A stretch of DNA of 10,938 nt from Burkholderiaceae bacterium (lineage in GTDB: Bacteria > Pseudomonadota > Gammaproteobacteria > Burkholderiales > Burkholderiaceae). The DNA lies in the NCBI GenBank assembly GCA_017998575.1, contig JAGOCV010000120.1, positions 1-10,938 on the forward strand. The letters run 5' to 3'. The position numbers and the translations under genes are program-made. The stretch's first letter is position 1, and each line of letters opens with the position of its first letter. Shown piece by piece: positions 7,253 through 10,938 of the stretch. Below the pieces are notes generated by a model that was not told where the DNA came from, made no database searches, and worked only from the letters and a program-made list of their open reading frames with translations.

Positions 7253-7960
7253 TCAGGCTCCCTTCTTTTCGGTCAAGGTGCGCTTCTCGATGCGCTTTTC
7301 GGGGGTGGCATTGAGCACGATGCGATGCACGAAGATGCCCGGCAGGTGGATGTCGTCGGGGGCCAGCTCGCCCACTTCGACCACCTTCTCCACCTCGACG
7401 ATGCAGACCTTGCCGGCGGTGGCCGCCGCCGGGTTGAAGTTGCGCGCCGTGAGGTTGAAGCGCAGGTTGCCGGCTTTGTCGGCGACGTCGGCCTTGACCA
7501 GCGACACGTCGGGCACCAGCGAGCGCTCCATCACGTAGGTCTCGCCGTCGAATTCGCGCAGCTCCTTGCCTTCGGCGATCACGGTGCCCACCCCGGTCTT
7601 GGTGAAGAACGCCGGGATGCCGGCGCCACCGGCGCGCAGCTTCTCGGCCAGCGTGCCCTGGGGCGTGAATTCGAGCTCGAGCTCGCCTGCCAGGAACTGG
7701 CGCTCGAACTCCTTGTTCTCGCCCACGTAGCTGGCGATCATCTTCCTGACCTGGCGCGTTTCCAGCAGCTTGCCGAGGCCGAAGCCGTCGACGCCCGCGT
7801 TGTTGGAAATGCAGGTGAGGTCTTTGACGCCGCTGTCCTTGAGCGCTTCGATCAGTGCCTCGGGAATGCCGCAGAGGCCGAAGCCGCCCACCGCCAGCAG
7901 CTGGCCGTCCGCCACGACGCCGTCGAGCGCCGCCTTCGCGGAAGGAAAGAGTTTGTTCAT
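7253..7960 (-). CDS. scoA: succinyl-CoA:3-ketoacid CoA-transferase subunit A
   Basis: This 235-residue alpha subunit has the family I CoA-transferase signature [16 protein letters not shown] at 18-33, followed by the SNNAG segment at 52-56. The central [40 protein letters not shown] region is characteristic of ScoA rather than of PcaI (3-oxoadipate CoA-transferase). Acetoacetate is therefore the more likely acceptor, despite a carboxymuconolactone decarboxylase-like gene nearby. The ATG at 7958-7960 has AGGAG about nine bases upstream. Together with scoB it forms a two-gene operon. It is divergent from a PAS-LuxR regulator gene, with 122 bases between the start codons and a 22-base dyad within, about 45 bases upstream of scoA. 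Control by that regulator is inferred. The pair probably serves ketone-body, polyhydroxybutyrate or leucine breakdown. Confidence 0.95.
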   Translation of the reverse strand: MNKLFPSAKAALDGVVADGQLLAVGGFGLCGIPEALIEALKDSGVKDLTCISNNAGVDGFGLGKLLETRQVRKMIASYVGENKEFERQFLAGELELEFTPQGTLAEKLRAGGAGIPAFFTKTGVGTVIAEGKELREFDGETYVMERSLVPDVSLVKADVADKAGNLRFNLTARNFNPAAATAGKVCIVEVEKVVEVGELAPDDIHLPGIFVHRIVLNATPEKRIEKRTLTEKKGA

Positions 7961-8005
7961 GTGAAAAGTCTCCTGGGAAAGAAGAGGGAGTCGCGCGGCT
8001 ACGAT

Positions 8006-8027
8006 ACTACTTATCGGGATACGTAGT
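8006..8027. promoter_or_regulatory. 22-base dyad, candidate operator between scoA and the LuxR gene
   Basis: The left arm ACTACTTATC (8006-8015) and right arm GATACGTAGT (8018-8027) flank a central GG. They are reverse complements at nine of ten positions. Weaker flanking symmetry (ACGA at 8001-8004, TCGT at 8030-8033) extends it. The local sequence is AT-richer than its surroundings. On the minus strand TTTACG (8032-8037) and GATAAG (8010-8015), 16 bases apart, could be the scoA -35 and -10, which the dyad would cover. Length and symmetry suit a dimeric HTH protein; binding by the adjacent LuxR-type regulator is inferred. Confidence 0.6.
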
Positions 8028-8082
8028 TCTTCGTAAAGAGCATCCCTGAGACAACGTCTGTTCGCACTGACAAGGGCATGCC

Positions 8083-8637
8083 ATGGAAATCGACTACCGC
8101 CTGGCCTTCGACCTGGCCCCCGTGGGCATGGTGCTCTCGCGCAACCGGGCCATTGTGGACTGCAACCAGCGCCTGTGCGAGATGTTCGGCGCCTCGCGCG
8201 AGCGACTGGTGGGTCAGCTGTTCCTGGTGCTCTACCCCTCGGCCGACGAGTACGAACGCATCGGCCGGCGCATCGCTCCCATCATGAACGCGCGCGGCCA
8301 CTATGCAGACGATCGCATCATGAAGCGCGTGGACGGCCGCTTCAAGGGCGAAACCTTCTGGTGCCACGTGACCGGCCGCGCGCTCGACCGCGACGCACCT
8401 CACGCGGCCGGCATCTGGACCTTCGAAGACCTGAGCTCGCGCCGCAGCGTCAAGGCCGAACTCACCGGCCGCGAGCGCGAAGTGGCCGCGCATCTGATGG
8501 ACGGCCTCACCTCCAAGGAAATCGGCCGCGCCCTGGGCATCAGCCACCGCACGGTGGAGATCTACCGAGCGCGGCTGATGCGCAAGTACGGCGCGACTGG
8601 CGCGGCCGATCTGGCGCGCCGCCTCACGCTGGGCTGA
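8083..8637 (+). CDS. PAS-LuxR transcriptional regulator
   Basis: This 184-residue regulator has a PAS domain at about 3-118 and a LuxR/FixJ-type helix-turn-helix at about 127-182. The PAS domain begins YRLAFDLAPVGMVLSRNRAIVDCNQRLCEMFG and ends AGIWTFEDLS. The DNA-binding region reads LTGREREVAAHLMDGLTSKEIGRALGISHRTVEIYRARLMRKYG, with the recognition helix around 154-168. There is no receiver domain, so the signal is probably a small ligand or redox state sensed by PAS rather than phosphorylation. The ATG at 8083 has AAGGG at 8072-8076. It is divergent from scoA and most likely controls scoAB, and perhaps itself, through the dyad between them. Its last 14 bases overlap the end of the gene on the opposite strand. 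Confidence 0.93.
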   Translation: MEIDYRLAFDLAPVGMVLSRNRAIVDCNQRLCEMFGASRERLVGQLFLVLYPSADEYERIGRRIAPIMNARGHYADDRIMKRVDGRFKGETFWCHVTGRALDRDAPHAAGIWTFEDLSSRRSVKAELTGREREVAAHLMDGLTSKEIGRALGISHRTVEIYRARLMRKYGATGAADLARRLTLG

Positions 8638-9364
8638 GGGCCGCGGACGGCATCAGATCCAGCCGCGGCGCGGGCCGCGTGGCCGCCGCCACGTCCGAGT
8701 GGTCCACGCGGCAGGCGAAGCGGTAGCGGCTGTGCCGCACCCAGTCGGGGCGCCGGGATGGCGCCAGCGCGTCGAGCCGCCGCGTCACGCAGGCCACCAG
8801 CGCATCGAGCGCCGCCGCGTCCGACGATTCGGTCAGGCACAGGTATTCCATTCCGGCCGGGGCGTCGTCCTGGTTGGCCATGGCCTGCGCGCCGGCCGCC
8901 ACCACCTGCTGGATGCGCACACGGCTCATGCACGCTGGCGCGCCGTCGGCCAGCAGGCCGGCCGCGAAGGCGTGCCAGTCCGGCGCGGCGCCTGACACAT
9001 CCGACCAGACCATGCGCACCACGGCGAGCACCGCGCCCTGCACGCTGCCGGCCGAGGCAACCACGTTGCCGGTCTTGCGCAGGAAGTCGCGCATCGACAG
9101 CCGCATCGATGCGCTCCAGGGCGAGGGATGCGAGACCAGGTCCTGATAGGCCGGGCTGTCCAGACAGTCGAGCGATCCGAGTTCGTAGAGCGTGAAGTAG
9201 CGCGTCTGTCCCGGCGATTCGCCCACGTAGCGCGTGCCCGAAACGAATCCCGGAACCCACACGCGCTCCGGCACGTGTTCCAGCGTATGCCAGCGGTCGT
9301 ACTCGGGGATGCGCTGTGCGTCGACGCCGTTCCACAGCGAGAGCAGGGCCGTGGGCGTACTCAT
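8624..9364 (-). CDS. predicted tandem dimeric alpha/beta-barrel protein, function unknown
   Basis: This is a 246-residue soluble protein with no signal peptide. Its N-terminal part (LLSLWNGVDAQRIPEYDRWHTLEHVPERVWVPGFVSGTRYV at about 7-47, then TRYFTLYELGSLDCLDSPAYQDL at 54-76) has the beta-alpha-beta pattern and the DRWHTxEHVPERxxVPGF motif seen in EthD/stress-responsive type ferredoxin-like barrels. A second, weaker repeat seems to run from AVLAVVRMVWSD (111-122) through GMEYLCLTESSDAAALDALVACVTRRL (171-197). His26 and His30 in the motif are candidate active-site residues. The start ATG overlaps the stop of the upstream decarboxylase-like gene as ATGA, so the two are translationally coupled and probably work together. 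Its 3' end overlaps that of the LuxR gene by 14 bases. The substrate is unknown. Confidence 0.8.
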   Translation of the reverse strand: MSTPTALLSLWNGVDAQRIPEYDRWHTLEHVPERVWVPGFVSGTRYVGESPGQTRYFTLYELGSLDCLDSPAYQDLVSHPSPWSASMRLSMRDFLRKTGNVVASAGSVQGAVLAVVRMVWSDVSGAAPDWHAFAAGLLADGAPACMSRVRIQQVVAAGAQAMANQDDAPAGMEYLCLTESSDAAALDALVACVTRRLDALAPSRRPDWVRHSRYRFACRVDHSDVAAATRPAPRLDLMPSAALSPA

Positions 9365-9768
9365 GCACGCGCTCCGTCCTGCGGTGCGTCCACCACGGAG
9401 GCTGCCGTGCGGAAGGCTTCCACGGCCGTCGGCACGCCGCAGTAGATGCTGGCGTGCAGCAGCACTTCGCGGATCTCGTCGGTCGTCGCGCCGTTGTTGA
9501 GCGCGCCGCGCACGTGGCCCTTGAGTTCGTGCTGCTTGCCCAGCGCGGTGAGGAAGGCGATGGTGATCAGGCTGCGGGTCTTCAGATCGAGCCCCGGGCG
9601 CTGCCACACGTCGCCCCAGGCATTGGTGGTGATGTAGTCCTGCATCGGCCGCGTGAAGTCGGTGGCGGCCGCAAACGCCGCATCGACGAACGGATCGCCC
9701 ATCACCTGGCGGCGCGTGGCGAGGCCGCGTTCGTAGTCCTTGGTGTGGTCGGGGGCGGGGGTGCTCAT
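9361..9768 (-). CDS. carboxymuconolactone decarboxylase family protein
   Basis: This 135-residue member of the carboxymuconolactone decarboxylase family has the segment NAWGDVWQRPGLDLKTRSLITIAFLTALGKQHELKGHVRGALNNGATTDEIREVLLHASIYCGVP (about 49-113), close to PcaC of the protocatechuate pathway. Candidate catalytic or binding residues are H80, H85, H105 and C110. AhpD-type peroxidase activity needs a CxxC pair, which is absent: there is only one Cys. The start ATG at 9766-9768 has AGGAG about nine bases upstream. It leads a two-gene unit with the alpha/beta-barrel gene (ATGA overlap). No pcaB, pcaD or pcaIJ lies near, and the nearby CoA-transferase is of the Sco type, so true PcaC function is doubtful; a related decarboxylase or lactone-processing role is more likely. 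It is divergent from the TonB-dependent receptor. Confidence 0.88.
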   Translation of the reverse strand: MSTPAPDHTKDYERGLATRRQVMGDPFVDAAFAAATDFTRPMQDYITTNAWGDVWQRPGLDLKTRSLITIAFLTALGKQHELKGHVRGALNNGATTDEIREVLLHASIYCGVPTAVEAFRTAASVVDAPQDGARA

Positions 9769-9801
9769 GCGAATGCGCTCCTGAAACGGGGGAAGCCGTG
9801 C

Positions 9802-9832
9802 ATGGTAGCGGCGCCTGTGTGACGCGTGGCAA
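9802..9832 (-). promoter_or_regulatory. possible sigma-70 promoter of the decarboxylase-like/barrel unit
   Basis: On the minus strand TTGCCA (9827-9832) and TACCAT (9802-9807) resemble -35 and -10 boxes with a 19-base spacer, one to two bases longer than ideal. They lie 34 bases or more upstream of the start at 9768. In so GC-rich a region such hits occur by chance, so this is tentative. Confidence 0.3.
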
Positions 9833-9897
9833 CAACACCGCGCGGTCCCGTCAGCAAAAACCGCCGGGTGCCGCTTCCGGTCGGGCCATACGCGCAT

Positions 9898-9916
9898 GAA
9901 AATGAGAACGATTATC
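9898..9916 (+). promoter_or_regulatory. Fur box upstream of the TonB-dependent receptor
   Basis: The 19 bases GAAAATGAGAACGATTATC match the classical Fur consensus GATAATGATAATCATTATC at 15 positions. The site is the AT-richest patch of the intergenic region and lies 58 bases before the receptor start. It should allow repression by Fe-loaded Fur when iron is sufficient. Because it sits between divergent genes it might also affect the decarboxylase-like unit, though it is upstream of that unit's candidate promoter. Confidence 0.8.
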
Positions 9917-9974
9917 AAATTCAGCACGATAGCCGCACCTCCGGTGCCGATGTCGTTCCCCTCCGAGCCTTCCC

Positions 9975-10938
9975 ATGCATTCAGCACCGTTCCCCGCCTC
10001 TGCCACCCGCCGTGCCGCCACGACGATGATTTTCATGCTCGCCTGCGCACCGGCCCTGGCGCAGCAGGAAGCGGCGACGGGCGGCGAGCCCAGCCTGGCA
10101 GCCGTCACCGTGACGGGCCTGCGCGCCAGCGGCCTGCGTCCGGAGACGGTGGAAGCCGGCACCTTCCGCGGCGCCGACGTCATGGACGTGCCCTCCACAG
10201 TCAACGTGGTCACGCGTGAAGCACTGGACCGGCAGGCGGCCGAGGGCGTGTACGACGCGGTGCGCAACACGGCGGGTGTGGCGCGGCAGCAGAATGGCGG
10301 CGACACCTGGGACCAGCTGGTCATCCGCGGCATTGCCGTCGAGAACCGCACCAACTACCGCATCAACGGTTCGCTCACCTACCTCAACTTCGGGCAGATG
10401 GCGCTGGAAAACAAGGAGCGCGTCGAAGTGCTCAAGGGCGCGTCCGCGCTCTACTACGGTTTCACTTCGCCCTCGGGCGTGGTCAACTTCCCCACCAAGC
10501 GCGCAGGCAGTCAGCCGGTGACGTCGATCGGCCTTAGCGTCAATTCGAACGGTGGCGCGCTCGCCACGCTGGATCTGGGCCGGCGCTTCGGCGACGCCGA
10601 CCAGTTCGGCCTGCGTGTCAATGCCGCCGGTGGCGAGCCCGGCTCCTACCTGCAGGGCGCAAGCGGTGGCAGCCGGCAGTTCCTGTCGGCGGCATTCGAC
10701 TGGCGCGTGAATTCGCGCCTGACGATCCGCGCAGACATCGAGCACGACCGGCGCCGGCAGATCGAGCAGGCAGGTGTCAATCTGCCGGCCGCCGTGGCAG
10801 GCGTCATCACGCTGCCGCGCGCGGTAGACCCGACGCGGCCGATCGGCCCGACCTGGTCCACCCTGCAGACGGAATCCACCCACGCCTCGGTGCGCGCCGA
10901 CCTTGCCCTCTCGGACCACTGGGCCCTCACGCTGGAGG
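9975..10938 (+). CDS. TonB-dependent siderophore receptor, N-terminal part (3' truncated by window end)
   Basis: The first 321 residues of an outer-membrane receptor are open to the window end. A signal peptide runs to about residue 29 (MIFMLACAPALA-QQ). The TonB box-like AAVTVTG is at 42-48. The plug domain covers about 60-175, with DVPSTVNVVTREALDRQ at 71-87, GVYDAVRNTAGVARQQ at 91-106, QLVIRGI at 114-120, and the landmark VEVLKGASALYYGFTSPSGVVNF at 150-172. Barrel strands follow. The plug pattern is that of FhuA/FpvA-like ferric-siderophore receptors. The start ATG at 9975 lacks a strong Shine-Dalgarno sequence; ATG at 10026 is an alternative within the signal region. The Fur box upstream supports iron-repressed uptake of a ferric siderophore. 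The ligand cannot be named from this part. Confidence 0.95.
   Translation, partial: MHSAPFPASATRRAATTMIFMLACAPALAQQEAATGGEPSLAAVTVTGLRASGLRPETVEAGTFRGADVMDVPSTVNVVTREALDRQAAEGVYDAVRNTAGVARQQNGGDTWDQLVIRGIAVENRTNYRINGSLTYLNFGQMALENKERVEVLKGASALYYGFTSPSGVVNFPTKRAGSQPVTSIGLSVNSNGGALATLDLGRRFGDADQFGLRVNAAGGEPGSYLQGASGGSRQFLSAAFDWRVNSRLTIRADIEHDRRRQIEQAGVNLPAAVAGVITLPRAVDPTRPIGPTWSTLQTESTHASVRADLALSDHWALTLE

Noticed and set aside
9361..9768. Reading the decarboxylase-like gene plus scoAB as part of a protocatechuate (pca) pathway
   Set aside because: The CoA-transferase is of the Sco type, not PcaIJ, and no pcaB, pcaD, pcaF or pcaGH is present in the window.
8624..9838. Extended minus-strand reading of the barrel-protein gene to 404 codons
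   Set aside because: The extension overlaps the decarboxylase-like gene in another frame; the ATG at 9364 gives the family-like N-terminus and a normal ATGA junction.

Overview
The window is GC-rich and densely coding, and its gene content points to a Burkholderiales (beta-proteobacterial) chromosome. The signs are G/C-ending codons throughout, a ScoA/ScoB pair divergent from a PAS-LuxR regulator, and a LemA/TPM cluster; the exact genus cannot be read from the sequence. There are thirteen protein genes, two of them cut by the window edges. The longest gap between genes is about 206 bases, so no stretch over 300 bases is empty. I see no tRNA, rRNA, CRISPR array, insertion sequence, phage gene or att site.

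Left part (1-1881). The end of an ABC exporter ATPase (+) is followed by a CDP-alcohol phosphatidyltransferase of the phosphatidylserine synthase type (+), which looks more like the fungal Cho1 form than the usual bacterial PssA. A stand-alone response-regulator receiver domain (-) converges on it.

Middle (2026-5879, all minus). A compact cluster reads lemA, a secreted and membrane-anchored TPM-domain protein with a Gly-rich tail, a second soluble TPM-domain protein, and a 72-residue uncharacterised protein. Spacing is 16 bases, a TGATG overlap, and 25 bases, so this is very likely one operon concerned with the cell envelope. Upstream of it lies a family III (CaiB/BaiF) CoA-transferase with an unusual domain order.

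Right part (5963-10938). A small SAM-dependent methyltransferase (+) converges on scoB-scoA (-), the two subunits of a succinyl-CoA:3-ketoacid CoA-transferase. A PAS-LuxR regulator (+) is divergent from scoA. The 122-base space between them holds a near-perfect 22-base dyad, the best operator candidate in the window. The regulator's 3' end overlaps tail-to-tail with a two-gene unit (-): a carboxymuconolactone decarboxylase-like protein and a predicted tandem dimeric alpha/beta-barrel protein, coupled by ATGA. Divergent from that unit, and preceded by a good Fur box, is the start of a TonB-dependent siderophore receptor (+), cut by the window end.

Most of the window is ordinary Burkholderiales gene content. 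The items most worth a second look are the dyad with its PAS-LuxR/scoAB pairing, the Cho1-like synthase, the lemA-TPM-TPM-small-protein cluster, the permuted-looking CoA-transferase, and the uncharacterised decarboxylase-like/barrel pair beside the Fur box.
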